Below the pieces are notes generated by a model that saw nothing but the letters and a program-made list of their open reading frames with translations, was not told where the DNA came from and did no database searches. This document shows, one piece after another, positions 53,511-62,137 of a stretch of 64,000 nucleotides of DNA (the stretch's first letter is position 1; each line of letters begins with the position of its first letter). A program made the position numbers and the translations under genes. This DNA comes from Kitasatospora humi (lineage in GTDB: Bacteria; Actinomycetota; Actinomycetes; Streptomycetales; Streptomycetaceae). The stretch lies in assembly GCF_020907985.1 (NCBI RefSeq), contig NZ_JAJJPA010000004.1:124001-188000 (forward strand). The letters run 5' to 3'.

Positions 53511-55138
53511 GCCTGATGACCCTTGCCGCGAGCGGCAACACCCCCAGCATCCCGGCGCCGCAGATCGAGTACGGCCAGCTCTCCCCGATGCTGATCGTCT
53601 TCGGCACCGCCGTGGTGGGCATCCTGCTGGAGGCCTTCCTGCCCCGGCGGCTGCGCCACCCGGCCCAGGTCGGCGTGGCGCTGCTCGGCCTGGCGGGCGC
53701 CTTCGCCGCCGTGCTGGTGCTGGCGATCCAGGGCTACGGCGGCACCAGGAGCGGGCTGCTGGCGATGGGCTCGGTGGCGCTGGACGGGCCCGCGCTCTTC
53801 CTCCAGGGCGTGATCATCCTGGCCTCGGTGCTCGCCGTGCTCAGCTACGCCGAGCGCGGCCTCGACCCGAGGATCGACGGCGTGCCGCAGGACCCGTTCA
53901 CCGCCCAGGCGGCCGCCACCCCCGGTGGCGAGCAGGAGCAACTGGCCACCCGGGCGGGCTTCGCCACCACCGAGGTCTACCCGCTCACCCTGTTCGCGGT
54001 CGGCGGCATGCTGCTCTTCCCGGCCGCCAACGACCTGCTGACCATGTTCGTGGCGCTGGAGGTCTTCTCGCTGCCGCTCTACCTGCTCTGCGCGCTGGCC
54101 CGGCGCCGCCGGCTGCTCTCCCAGGAGGCGGCGGTCAAGTACTTCCTGCTGGGCTCCTTCTCCTCGGCGTTCTTCCTGTTCGGCAGCGCCCTGCTGTACG
54201 GCTACTCGGGCAGCTTCCGGCTGCCCGAGATCGCCGACGCGATCTCGGGCACCGCCCCGATCACCCCGGCGCTGGCGAACACCACCCAGAACGACGCGCT
54301 GCTGCTGATCGGGCTGGCGATGCTCGCGGTCGGCCTGCTGTTCAAGGTCGCCGCGGTGCCGTTCCACGCCTGGACGCCCGACGTCTACCAGGGCGCCCCG
54401 ACCCCGGTCACCGGCTTCATGGCCGCGGCCACCAAGGTCGCCGCGTTCGGCGCGCTGCTGCGGGTCTTCTACGTCGCCTTCCCCGGCGTGCGCTGGGACT
54501 GGCGCCCGGTGATGTGGGGCGTCGCGATCCTCACCATGGTGGCCGGTGCGGTGCTGGCGGTCACCCAGCAGGACGTGAAGCGGCTGCTCGCCTACTCCTC
54601 GATCGCGCACGCCGGCTTCCTGTTGACCGGCGTGATCGCCACCAACCGCCAGGGCATCGCCGCGGTCCTGTTCTACCTGCTGGCCTACGCCCTGGTCACC
54701 CTGGGCGCGTTCGCGGCCGTCACCCTGGTGCGCGACTCCCGCGGCGAGGCGACCCACCTGTCCAGCTGGGCCGGGCTGGGGCGGCGCTCGCCGCTGCTGG
54801 CCGCGGTCTTCGCGCTCTTCCTGCTCTCCTTCGCCGGGATCCCGCTGACCGCGGGCTTCACCGGGAAGTTCGCGGTGTTCCAGGCCGCGGCGGCGGGCGG
54901 AGCCATCCCGCTGGTGATCGTCGGTGTGCTGAGCTCGGCGGTGGCCGCGTTCTTCTACATCCGGGTGATCGTGCTGATGTTCTTCTCCGACCCGCAGCCG
55001 AACGGGCCCGCCGTGGTGATCCCGAGCACCGCGACGGCGACGGTCATCTCGGTCGCGGTGGCCGCCACCCTGGTGCTCGGCCTCGCGCCGCAGTACTTCC
55101 TGGACCTGGCGTCCAAGGCGTCGATGTTCGTCCGTTGA
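53507..55138 (+). CDS. nuoN: NADH-quinone oxidoreductase subunit N
   Basis: The 543-residue third antiporter-like pump is the last gene of the operon. It shows FVALEVFSLPLYLLCALARR with the TM5 acid, FKVAAVPFHAWTPDVYQGAP with the TM7 lysine, and LLAYSSIAHAGFLLTGVIAT. An Ala/Pro loop around residues 125-150 (AAATPGGEQEQLATRAGF) is larger than in E. coli. A 13-bp terminator stem lies 64 bases after the stop. Confidence 0.96.
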   Translation: MSLMTLAASGNTPSIPAPQIEYGQLSPMLIVFGTAVVGILLEAFLPRRLRHPAQVGVALLGLAGAFAAVLVLAIQGYGGTRSGLLAMGSVALDGPALFLQGVIILASVLAVLSYAERGLDPRIDGVPQDPFTAQAAATPGGEQEQLATRAGFATTEVYPLTLFAVGGMLLFPAANDLLTMFVALEVFSLPLYLLCALARRRRLLSQEAAVKYFLLGSFSSAFFLFGSALLYGYSGSFRLPEIADAISGTAPITPALANTTQNDALLLIGLAMLAVGLLFKVAAVPFHAWTPDVYQGAPTPVTGFMAAATKVAAFGALLRVFYVAFPGVRWDWRPVMWGVAILTMVAGAVLAVTQQDVKRLLAYSSIAHAGFLLTGVIATNRQGIAAVLFYLLAYALVTLGAFAAVTLVRDSRGEATHLSSWAGLGRRSPLLAAVFALFLLSFAGIPLTAGFTGKFAVFQAAAAGGAIPLVIVGVLSSAVAAFFYIRVIVLMFFSDPQPNGPAVVIPSTATATVISVAVAATLVLGLAPQYFLDLASKASMFVR

Positions 55139-55202
55139 TGCGCGCGGCGGGTCGGCGGCGGGTCGAGGGACCCTTGTCCGTCCGCTGAACGAGCCGTGAA
55201 CA

Positions 55203-55235
55203 GCCGGGTCCGGGGCGTTCGACCCCGGGCCCGGC
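55203..55235 (+). terminator. Terminator of the nuo operon
   Basis: GCCGGGTCCGGGG (55203-55215) pairs with CCCCGGGCCCGGC (55223-55235) over 13 bp with one G-U, and the loop is CGTTCGA. Confidence 0.8.
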
Positions 55236-55362
55236 GGCGCGTTCCCCGCCTTACCCGCACGCCCGTACAGTGATCCATTCGTGACCCGATACGCTGCTGG
55301 TGATGGCAGCGGCCGCAACAGGGACCGGACCGCATGATCGACCGGCGACAGGAGTGGTCTTC

Positions 55363-56376
55363 GTGACCGTCGTAGGAGGACTCTTCGGGCTCAGCGTGGA
55401 GGACCGCGATCTGACCCGTGACGTCCAGGCCGGAATGGAGGCGGTGGAGGCCGCCCTCGCCGAGGCCGTCAAGAGCGACATCCCGTTCATCACCGTCACC
55501 GCGAGCCACCTGATCGAGGCCGGCGGCAAGAGGTTCCGCCCGCTGCTGGTGATGCTCGCCGCCCAGTTCGGCGACCCGACCGCGCCCGGCGTGGTGTCGG
55601 CCGCCGTGGTGGTGGAGCTGACCCACCTCGCCACCCTGTACCACGACGACGTGATGGACGAGGCCCCGGTGCGCCGCGGGGCGCCCAGCGCCAACGCCCG
55701 CTGGGACAACTCGGTGGCCATCCTCACCGGTGACTTCCTGTTCTCCCGGGCCTCCCAGGTGCTGGCCGACCTCGGCCCGGAGGCCGTCCGGATCCAGGCC
55801 GACGCCTTCGAGCGGCTGGTCACCGGCCAGATCCTGGAGACCGCCGGCCCGCAGCCCGGCAGCGACCCGCTCCAGCACTACCTCGACGTGATCGCCGGCA
55901 AGACCGGCGCGCTGATGGCCGTCTCCGGCCGGTTCGGCGCCATGATGGCCGGGGCCGAGCCGTGGATGGTGGAGCTGCTCACCGAGTACGGCGAGAAGAT
56001 GGGCCTGGCCTTCCAGCTCGCCGACGACGTGCTGGACATCGCCAGCGACGGCCACGAGTCCGGCAAGACCCCCGGCACCGACCTGCGCGAGGGCGTGCCG
56101 ACCCTGCCGGTGCTGCTGCTCGACTCCATGCCGCTGGACCAGAGCGACCCCGAGGACGCCCGGCTGCGCGAACTGCTGCAGCTCGACCTGACCGATGATC
56201 AGCGGCACGCCGAGGCGCTGCGGCTGCTGCGCCGTCACCCGGCGCTGGAGCACGCCCGCCGGGAGACCCTGCGGTACGCCGAGGAGGCCCGCGCGCTGCT
56301 CGACCCGCTGCCGGACTGCCCGGCCAAGGCGGCGCTGCAGGGTCTCTGCGACGCGGTGGCGATCCGTACCATGTGA
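55363..56376 (+). CDS. Polyprenyl diphosphate synthase
   Basis: The 337-residue trans-prenyltransferase condenses IPP onto allylic diphosphates. The first Asp-rich motif is LYHDDVMDEAPVRRG around 84-98, the second is QLADDVLDIASD near 219-230, with FITVTASHLIEAGGKRFRP at the N-terminus and GKTPGTDLREGVPTLPVL. It is most similar in layout to long-chain (heptaprenyl to nonaprenyl) synthases, fitting a menaquinone tail enzyme; exact chain length cannot be read from sequence. The GTG at 55363 has AGGAG nine bases upstream. Confidence 0.9.
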   Translation: MTVVGGLFGLSVEDRDLTRDVQAGMEAVEAALAEAVKSDIPFITVTASHLIEAGGKRFRPLLVMLAAQFGDPTAPGVVSAAVVVELTHLATLYHDDVMDEAPVRRGAPSANARWDNSVAILTGDFLFSRASQVLADLGPEAVRIQADAFERLVTGQILETAGPQPGSDPLQHYLDVIAGKTGALMAVSGRFGAMMAGAEPWMVELLTEYGEKMGLAFQLADDVLDIASDGHESGKTPGTDLREGVPTLPVLLLDSMPLDQSDPEDARLRELLQLDLTDDQRHAEALRLLRRHPALEHARRETLRYAEEARALLDPLPDCPAKAALQGLCDAVAIRTM

Positions 56377-56389
56377 CCCGCTGCCAGTG

Positions 56390-56446
56390 GCTCGGGCCAC
56401 TGCTGCTCGCTCGGGCCGCCGCTGCTCGCTCGGGCCACTGCTACCG
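56390..56446. repeat. Three 19-bp tandem repeats before the response regulator
   Basis: Units of the type GCTCGGGCCACTGCTGCTC start at 56390, 56409 and 56428, in the 81-base gap after the prenyl synthase stop. Confidence 0.75.
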
Positions 56447-56457
56447 CTGGGGGACTC

Positions 56458-57120
56458 ATGCTGCGCGTCGTGATCGCCGAAGACTCGGTCCTGCTCCGGG
56501 AGGGCCTGACCCGGCTGCTCACCGACCGCGGCCTGGAGGTGGTGGCCGGAGTCGGCGACGGCGAGGCGCTGCTGGCCGCGGTGGCCGAGCTGGCCGCCGG
56601 CGACGGTCTGCCGGACGTGGTGGTCGCCGACGTCCGGATGCCGCCCACCCACACCGACGAGGGGGTGCGCGCCTGCGTGGAGCTGCGCAGGCGCCACCCC
56701 GCGCTGGGCGTGCTGGTGCTCTCCCAGCACGTCGAGCAGCAGTACGCCGCCGAGCTGCTGGCCTCCTCCACCCGGGGCGTCGGCTACCTGCTCAAGGACC
56801 GGGTGGCGGAGGTCCGCGAGTTCGTGGACGCGGTGCGCCGGGTGGCCGAGGGCGGCACCGCGCTGGACCCGGACGTGGTGCAGCAGCTGTTCAGCCGCAG
56901 CCGTCGGGGTGACGTGCTGGCCGGGCTGACCCCGCGCGAGCGCGAGGTGCTGGCGCTGATGGCCGAGGGCCGCACCAACGCAGCGATCGCCAAGCAGCTG
57001 GTGGTCTCCGACGGCGCGGTGGAGAAGCACGTCTCCAACATCTTCCAGAAGCTCGGCCTGGGCCAGAGCTCGGAGGACCACCGCCGGGTGCTGGCGGTGC
57101 TCACCTATGTGAACTCCTGA
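56458..57120 (+). CDS. NarL/LuxR-type response regulator (no adjacent kinase)
   Basis: The 220-residue protein has a receiver with phospho-acceptor Asp58 (VVVADVRMPP), acidic pocket Glu8-Asp9, and the conserved Lys in YLLKDRV. The LuxR HTH spans about 155-215 (LTPREREVLALMAEGRTNAA, VEKHVSNIFQKLGL). The insertion PTHTDEGVRA after the phosphorylation site is typical of this subfamily. No histidine kinase gene is in the window, so it is an orphan or pairs with a distant kinase. Confidence 0.9.
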   Translation: MLRVVIAEDSVLLREGLTRLLTDRGLEVVAGVGDGEALLAAVAELAAGDGLPDVVVADVRMPPTHTDEGVRACVELRRRHPALGVLVLSQHVEQQYAAELLASSTRGVGYLLKDRVAEVREFVDAVRRVAEGGTALDPDVVQQLFSRSRRGDVLAGLTPREREVLALMAEGRTNAAIAKQLVVSDGAVEKHVSNIFQKLGLGQSSEDHRRVLAVLTYVNS

Positions 57121-57133
57121 TGTGAACTCCTGA
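57108..57133. repeat. Perfect 13-bp tandem duplication at the response-regulator stop
   Basis: TGTGAACTCCTGA occurs at 57108-57120 and again at 57121-57133. Each copy ends in TGA, so the stop codon is duplicated. Confidence 0.85.
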
Positions 57134-57218
57134 TCGAACCGGGTAGTACTCCCCGGTGCCCGGGAGACGGTTGTACGCGTCTGATTGCGCTACTTGCCCG
57201 CCTGGGAAATCGCGACCC

Positions 57219-57230
57219 GCATAGGATGCG
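57219..57230 (+). promoter_or_regulatory. -10 element of korA, shared with nuo
   Basis: GCATAGGATGCG is identical over 12 bases to the nuoA -10 region at about 38962-38973. It lies 72 bases upstream of the korA GTG. No good -35 hexamer was seen. Confidence 0.55.
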
Positions 57231-57301
57231 ATCAGTGCACCAGGCGGACGGAGCACACGGCTCGCGCCCGCGGCTGGTGCCCCTGAGGGAGGTCCGCGGC
57301 A

Positions 57302-59257
57302 GTGACCAGCGAGGTCGATCAGGTAGAGGCGGCAGGCGGCGACCCCGGTGGCGCCGACCGGGCTGCGGAGCGCACGTCGTCGGACGCGCCGTCCCGGCGG
57401 GACAAGCCGGTCCGCCGGGTGGACAGGGTGATCATCCGGTTCGCGGGGGACTCGGGTGACGGAATGCAGCTGACCGGTGACAGGTTCACCTCGGAGACGG
57501 CGGCGTTCGGCAACGACCTGTCCACCCTGCCGAACTTCCCGGCCGAGATCCGTGCTCCCCAGGGCACCCTGCCCGGTGTGTCGAGCTTCCAACTCCACTT
57601 CGCCGACCACGACATCCTCACCCCCGGGGACGCGCCCAACGTGCTGGTCGCGATGAACCCGGCCGCGTTGAAGGCGAACCTGGCGGACCTGCCGCGCGGC
57701 GCGGAGATCATCGTCGACACCGACGAGTTCACCAAGCGCGCGCTGGCCAAGGTCGGCTACGCGGCCGACCCACTGGCCGACGGCTCGCTCTCCGGCTACC
57801 ACCTGCACAAGGTTCCGCTGACCACGCTCACCCTGGAGGCACTGAAGGACAGCGGACTGCAGCGCAAGGACGCGGGCCGGGCGAAGAACATGTTCGCCCT
57901 CGGCCTGCTGTCCTGGATGTACCACCGCCCGACCGAGGGCACAGAGAAGTTCCTGCGCGGCAAGTTCGCCGGGAAGCCGGCCATCGCCGAGGCCAACATC
58001 AAGGCGTTCCGGGCGGGTTGGAACTTCGGTGAGACCACCGAGGACTTCGCGGTCTCCTACGAGGTGCCGCCGGCCAAGCTCCCGGCCGGCACCTACCGCA
58101 ACATCTCCGGCAACCTGGCGCTCTCCTACGGGCTGATCGCGGCCGCGCAGCGCTCCGGGCTGCCGCTCTTCCTCGGCTCGTACCCGATCACGCCGGCCTC
58201 GGACATCCTGCACGAACTCAGCAAGCACAAGAACTTCGGCGTGCGGACCTTCCAGGCGGAGGACGAGATCGCGGGCATCGGCGCCGCGCTGGGCGCGGCC
58301 TTCGGGGGCGCGCTGGGGGTCACCACGACGTCGGGGCCGGGGGTGGCGCTGAAGTCGGAGACCATCGGCCTGGCGGTCTCGCTCGAACTCCCGCTGCTGG
58401 TCGTCGACATCCAGCGCGGTGGCCCGTCCACCGGTCTGCCGACCAAGACCGAGCAGGCCGATCTGCTGCAGGCCATGTTCGGCCGCAACGGTGAGGCGCC
58501 GGTGCCGATCGTCGCGCCGGCCACTCCCGCGGAGTGCTTCGGCGCCGCGCTGGAGGCGGCGCGGATCGCGGTCACCTACCGGACGCCGGTGATGCTGCTG
58601 TCCGACGGGTACCTGGCCAACGGCTCGGAGCCGTGGCGGATCCCGGCGGTGGACGAACTTCCGCTCATCTCCCCCGACTTCGCGAGTGAGCCCAACGCGG
58701 AGGGCGGCGCGTTCCACCCGTACCGGCGCGACCCGCGGACCCTGGCCCGGCCGTGGGCGGTGCCCGGCACGGCCGGCCTCGAGCACCGGATCGGCGGGAT
58801 CGAGAAGCAGGACGGCACCGGGAACATCTCCTACGACCCGGCCAACCACGACCTGATGGTCCGCACCCGGCAGGCGAAGGTCGACGGCATTGCCGTTCCC
58901 CGACTGGAGGTTGACGATCCGTCGGGTCGCGCCCGGGTGCTGGCGATCGGTTGGGGTTCGACGTACGGGCCCATCACCGCGGCCGTGCGCCGGGTGCGCG
59001 CCGACGGCGGCGAGATCGCCCAGGCGCACCTGCGCAACCTCAACCCCTTCCCCGCGAACCTGAGTTCGGTGCTCCGCGGGTACGACAAGGTGATCGTCCC
59101 GGAGATGAACCTCGGCCAACTCGCCCTCTTGCTGCGCGCGAAGTACCTGGTGGACGCCGAGTCCTACAACCAGGTGCGCGGACTGCCCTTCAAGGCGGCG
59201 CAGTTGGCGGACGTGTTGTGGGCGGCGATCGGCACCCTGGACGGAGAGACCCGATGA
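57302..59257 (+). CDS. korA: 2-oxoacid:ferredoxin oxidoreductase subunit alpha (gamma-alpha fusion)
   Basis: The 651-residue protein has an N-terminal gamma domain (IIRFAGDSGDGMQLTGDRFT near 43-62) fused to the alpha pyrimidine-binding domain (GSYPITPASDILHELSKHKN, FQAEDEIAGIGAALGAAFGG, TTTSGPGVALKSETIGLAVS). With KorB it oxidatively decarboxylates 2-oxoglutarate, or possibly pyruvate, using CoA and ferredoxin. The GTG start leaves a 40-residue charged leader. ATGA coupling to korB indicates a two-gene operon. Confidence 0.93.
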   Translation: MTSEVDQVEAAGGDPGGADRAAERTSSDAPSRRDKPVRRVDRVIIRFAGDSGDGMQLTGDRFTSETAAFGNDLSTLPNFPAEIRAPQGTLPGVSSFQLHFADHDILTPGDAPNVLVAMNPAALKANLADLPRGAEIIVDTDEFTKRALAKVGYAADPLADGSLSGYHLHKVPLTTLTLEALKDSGLQRKDAGRAKNMFALGLLSWMYHRPTEGTEKFLRGKFAGKPAIAEANIKAFRAGWNFGETTEDFAVSYEVPPAKLPAGTYRNISGNLALSYGLIAAAQRSGLPLFLGSYPITPASDILHELSKHKNFGVRTFQAEDEIAGIGAALGAAFGGALGVTTTSGPGVALKSETIGLAVSLELPLLVVDIQRGGPSTGLPTKTEQADLLQAMFGRNGEAPVPIVAPATPAECFGAALEAARIAVTYRTPVMLLSDGYLANGSEPWRIPAVDELPLISPDFASEPNAEGGAFHPYRRDPRTLARPWAVPGTAGLEHRIGGIEKQDGTGNISYDPANHDLMVRTRQAKVDGIAVPRLEVDDPSGRARVLAIGWGSTYGPITAAVRRVRADGGEIAQAHLRNLNPFPANLSSVLRGYDKVIVPEMNLGQLALLLRAKYLVDAESYNQVRGLPFKAAQLADVLWAAIGTLDGETR

Positions 59258-60297
59258 GCGACTTCCCTGCCCTGCACCTGGTCCCCAAGGCGGACGCGCC
59301 GCAGACCGCCAGGGACTTCAAGACCGACCAGGAGGTGCGCTGGTGCCCCGGGTGCGGTGACTACGTGATCCTCAACGCGGTGCAGTCCTTCATGCCGGAG
59401 CTGGGGATCCGGCGCGAGAACACCGTGTTCATCTCGGGCATCGGCTGCTCCTCGCGCTTCCCGTACTACATGAACACCTACGGCGTGCACTCGATCCACG
59501 GGCGCGCACCGGCGATCGCCACCGGGCTGGCCACCTCGCGCCGGGACCTCTCGGTGTGGGTGGTGACGGGTGACGGCGACGCCCTCTCCATCGGCGGCAA
59601 CCATCTGATCCACGCCCTGCGCCGCAATGTGAACCTCAAGATCCTGCTCTTCAACAACCGCATCTACGGCCTCACCAAGGGCCAGTACTCACCGACCTCC
59701 GAGCTGGGCAAGATCACCAAGTCCACCCCGATGGGTTCGCTGGACGCGCCGTTCAACCCGGTCTCGCTCGCCCTCGGCGCCGAAGCCACCTTCGTCGCCC
59801 GGACCATCGACTCCGACCGCCCCCACCTCACCTCGGTCCTGCGCGCGGCTGCCCAGCACCAGGGCACGGCGCTGGTGGAGATCTACCAGAACTGCAACAT
59901 CTTCAACGACGGAGCCTTCGACGTCCTCAAGGACGCCGCCAGCGCCGAACGCGCCCTGATCCGCCTCACCCACGGCGAGCCCATCGCCTTCGGCACCCGG
60001 GGCGTCTTCCGCCACCCGTCGACCGGCGAGCTCGAAGTCCGCGAGGTCACCGACGCCAACCGCGCCGACCTCCTGGTCCACGACGCCCACTCGCCCAGCC
60101 CGGTCACCGCCTTCGCCCTCTCCCGCCTGGCCGACAACGACACCCTGCACCAGACCCCGGTCGGCATCTTCCGCGACGTCGACCGCCCGGTCTACGACAC
60201 CCTGATGGCCGACCAGCTGGAGGCGGCGGTGGCGCAGAAGGGCCCGGGCGACCTGGGCGCCCTGCTGACGGGCAGCGACACCTGGACGGTCGCCTGA
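59254..60297 (+). CDS. korB: 2-oxoacid:ferredoxin oxidoreductase subunit beta
   Basis: The 347-residue thiamine-diphosphate subunit has the TPP motif VTGDGDALSIGGNH at about 110-123 followed by NNRIYGLTKGQYSPTS. The [4Fe-4S] cluster ligands are in RWCPGCGDY and SGIGCSSRFPYY, with a further Cys in YQNCNIFND. Together with KorA this forms the oxygen-tolerant actinobacterial type. A complex terminator-like repeat follows directly. Confidence 0.94.
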   Translation: MSDFPALHLVPKADAPQTARDFKTDQEVRWCPGCGDYVILNAVQSFMPELGIRRENTVFISGIGCSSRFPYYMNTYGVHSIHGRAPAIATGLATSRRDLSVWVVTGDGDALSIGGNHLIHALRRNVNLKILLFNNRIYGLTKGQYSPTSELGKITKSTPMGSLDAPFNPVSLALGAEATFVARTIDSDRPHLTSVLRAAAQHQGTALVEIYQNCNIFNDGAFDVLKDAASAERALIRLTHGEPIAFGTRGVFRHPSTGELEVREVTDANRADLLVHDAHSPSPVTAFALSRLADNDTLHQTPVGIFRDVDRPVYDTLMADQLEAAVAQKGPGDLGALLTGSDTWTVA

Positions 60298-60374
60298 CAC
60301 CGCGCGGCCGGCCCTGTGCGGTGATCGGCGGGGCCGGCCCTGTGCGGTGATCGGCGGGGCCCGGCCGCGCGGTG
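60298..60374. terminator. Long inverted repeat enclosing a 26-bp tandem duplication after korB
   Basis: Outer arms of 14 bases, CACCGCGCGGCCGG at 60298-60311 and its complement at 60361-60374. Inside are two identical 26-bp units starting at 60306 and 60332. It begins just after the korB stop and probably terminates korAB. Confidence 0.7.
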
Positions 60375-60400
60375 CTGCCCGCCTGACGGACAATCGTCCT

Positions 60401-61039
60401 GTGGTCACCGACGCCCAGCACCGCGACGCCCGGACACTCTGGGGTTACCTCCGGCTGCAGCATGTCCTCCGGCCCTGCGACGCGGCGATCGGGTTGGGTG
60501 GGCATGACCTCGGGGTGCCCGTGTGTGCCGCCGAGTTGTACCACCGGGGGCTGTTCCCGACGGTGGTGTTCAGTGGTGCCCGGAACCGCGTGAGGCCGGA
60601 GCTGTTCCCGCAGGGCGAGGCGGTGCGGTTCCGGGAGCGGGCGCTGGAGCTCGGGGTGCCGGAGACGGCGGTACTGCTGGAGCCGAGGGCGACCAACACC
60701 GGTGAGAACATCAGGTTTTCGCGGGCACTGCTGCCCGGCGTCCGGTCGGTGCTGCTGATTTCGATGCCGACCATGGAGCGGCGCGCCTACGCCACCTGCC
60801 GGAAGCTGTGGCCGGAGGTCGAGGTGCTGTGCGCCTCGGCGCCACGGGAGTTGGGCGAGTACCTGGCGGCCGTTGGCGACGAGGGCCACGTCATCGACAT
60901 GCTCGTCGGTGAAGTGCAGCGGGTGATCGAGTACCCGGAGCGCGGCTTCACCATCGAGCAGCCCGTTCCGGAGGAGGTGCGCGCCGCCTACCTGCGCCTG
61001 CGCCGCGCCGGGTTCGACACCCGGCTCAGCAACTCCTGA
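60401..61039 (+). CDS. YdcF/DUF218-family protein
   Basis: The 212-residue protein has the DUF218 pattern of ElyC/SanA/YdcF proteins but no membrane helix: CDAAIGLGGHDLGVPVCAAE, FPTVVFSGARNRVRPELFPQ, EPRATNTGENIRFSRAL and LISMPTMERRAYATCRKLWP. YdcF of E. coli binds SAM; function in actinobacteria is unknown. GTG start at 60401 without a clear ribosome-binding site. Confidence 0.85.
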   Translation: MVTDAQHRDARTLWGYLRLQHVLRPCDAAIGLGGHDLGVPVCAAELYHRGLFPTVVFSGARNRVRPELFPQGEAVRFRERALELGVPETAVLLEPRATNTGENIRFSRALLPGVRSVLLISMPTMERRAYATCRKLWPEVEVLCASAPRELGEYLAAVGDEGHVIDMLVGEVQRVIEYPERGFTIEQPVPEEVRAAYLRLRRAGFDTRLSNS

Positions 61040-61082
61040 GGCCCGGTTGCCCGGTTCGCGCGGGCACTGGCAGCCTGAAACC

Positions 61083-61988
61083 GTGATCAACGTTGAGCAC
61101 GAGGACCCCTTCTTCCAGCACCGCCGACTGCTGTTCGGCACCGCCTACCGGATGCTCGGCAGCGTGGCCGACGCCGAGGACATCCTGCAGGACGCCTGGC
61201 TCAAATGGGCCGAGACCGACCGGTCCACCGTGCGGAACCCGCGGGCGTACCTGGTGCGCACGGTCACCAACCTCTCGCTGAACAAGCTGGGTTCGGCGCG
61301 GGCCCGCCGTGAGGCGTACGTCGGCCCCTGGCTGCCCGAGCCGCTGCTCACCACCCCGGACGTCGCCGAGCGCGCCGAGCTGGCCGAGTCCGTCTCCCTC
61401 GCCATGCTGGTGGTGCTGGAGACGCTCAGCCCCCTCGAACGGGCCGTGTTCGTGCTGCGCGAGGTGTTCGGCTACGCCAGCGGCGAGATCGCCGAGGCGC
61501 TGGGCAGGAGCGAGGCCGCGGTCCGGCAGACCGCGCACCGGGCGAAGGCGCACGTGGAGGCGCGGCGGCCGCGGTTCGAGACGGATCCCGGGCAGCGCCG
61601 GGAGGTGACCGAGCGGTTCCTGGCGGCGTGCCTGACCGGCGAGGCGAGCCGGGTGATGGAGCTGCTGGCGCCCGAGGTGACGTCGTGGTCGGACGGCGGC
61701 GGGGTGGTCCGCGCGGCCCGGCGGCCGCTGCACGGGCCGGACCACGTGGCGCGCTGGCTGCTCGGGGTGCTGCGCAAGCCCGATATGGCGGGCGTGTCCT
61801 GGAGCTTCGAGTGGATCAACGGCGAGGAGGGGCTGCTCCTGCGCGCCGCGGACGGCACGGTGCGGGGCTCGATCGGCTTCGACGTCCGCGACGGCGTGGT
61901 CTGCGGCCTGCGGGCGCAGCTGAATCCGGCGAAGCTGGCCGGGTTGACCCGGTCGGAGCCGTTCGACCCGTCGGTCGGGGGGAGCTGA
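61083..61988 (+). CDS. ECF41-type RNA polymerase sigma factor with SnoaL-like C-terminus
   Basis: The 301-residue protein has ECF regions 2 (FGTAYRMLGSVADAEDILQD) and 4 (YASGEIAEALGRSEAAVRQT) and a ~120-residue C-terminal SnoaL/NTF2-like extension that regulates activity in this family. The three ECF41 hallmark motifs are present: WLPEP (near 82), WSDGGG and NPAKL. ECF41 genes usually neighbour a carboxymuconolactone decarboxylase, oxidoreductase or epimerase target gene; none is adjacent here. GTG start at 61083. Confidence 0.9.
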   Translation: MINVEHEDPFFQHRRLLFGTAYRMLGSVADAEDILQDAWLKWAETDRSTVRNPRAYLVRTVTNLSLNKLGSARARREAYVGPWLPEPLLTTPDVAERAELAESVSLAMLVVLETLSPLERAVFVLREVFGYASGEIAEALGRSEAAVRQTAHRAKAHVEARRPRFETDPGQRREVTERFLAACLTGEASRVMELLAPEVTSWSDGGGVVRAARRPLHGPDHVARWLLGVLRKPDMAGVSWSFEWINGEEGLLLRAADGTVRGSIGFDVRDGVVCGLRAQLNPAKLAGLTRSEPFDPSVGGS

Positions 61989-62137
61989 GCGCGTCGTACC
62001 ACCTGCTGGGCGCCGGCCGTCCCACTTGCTGGGAGCCAGGTGTGAGTCAGGACCTAAACAACCTTACGGAGATGACAGGGGCCTCCTCCGCCAGCTACGG
62101 TCAGCTCGATCGTGTGCTGCGTGGAGGAGAGAACGTG

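Noticed and set aside
57121-57160. Extension of the response regulator past its stop
   Set aside because: The second TGTGAACTCCTGA copy also ends in TGA, so it is a duplicated stop region and not extra coding sequence.
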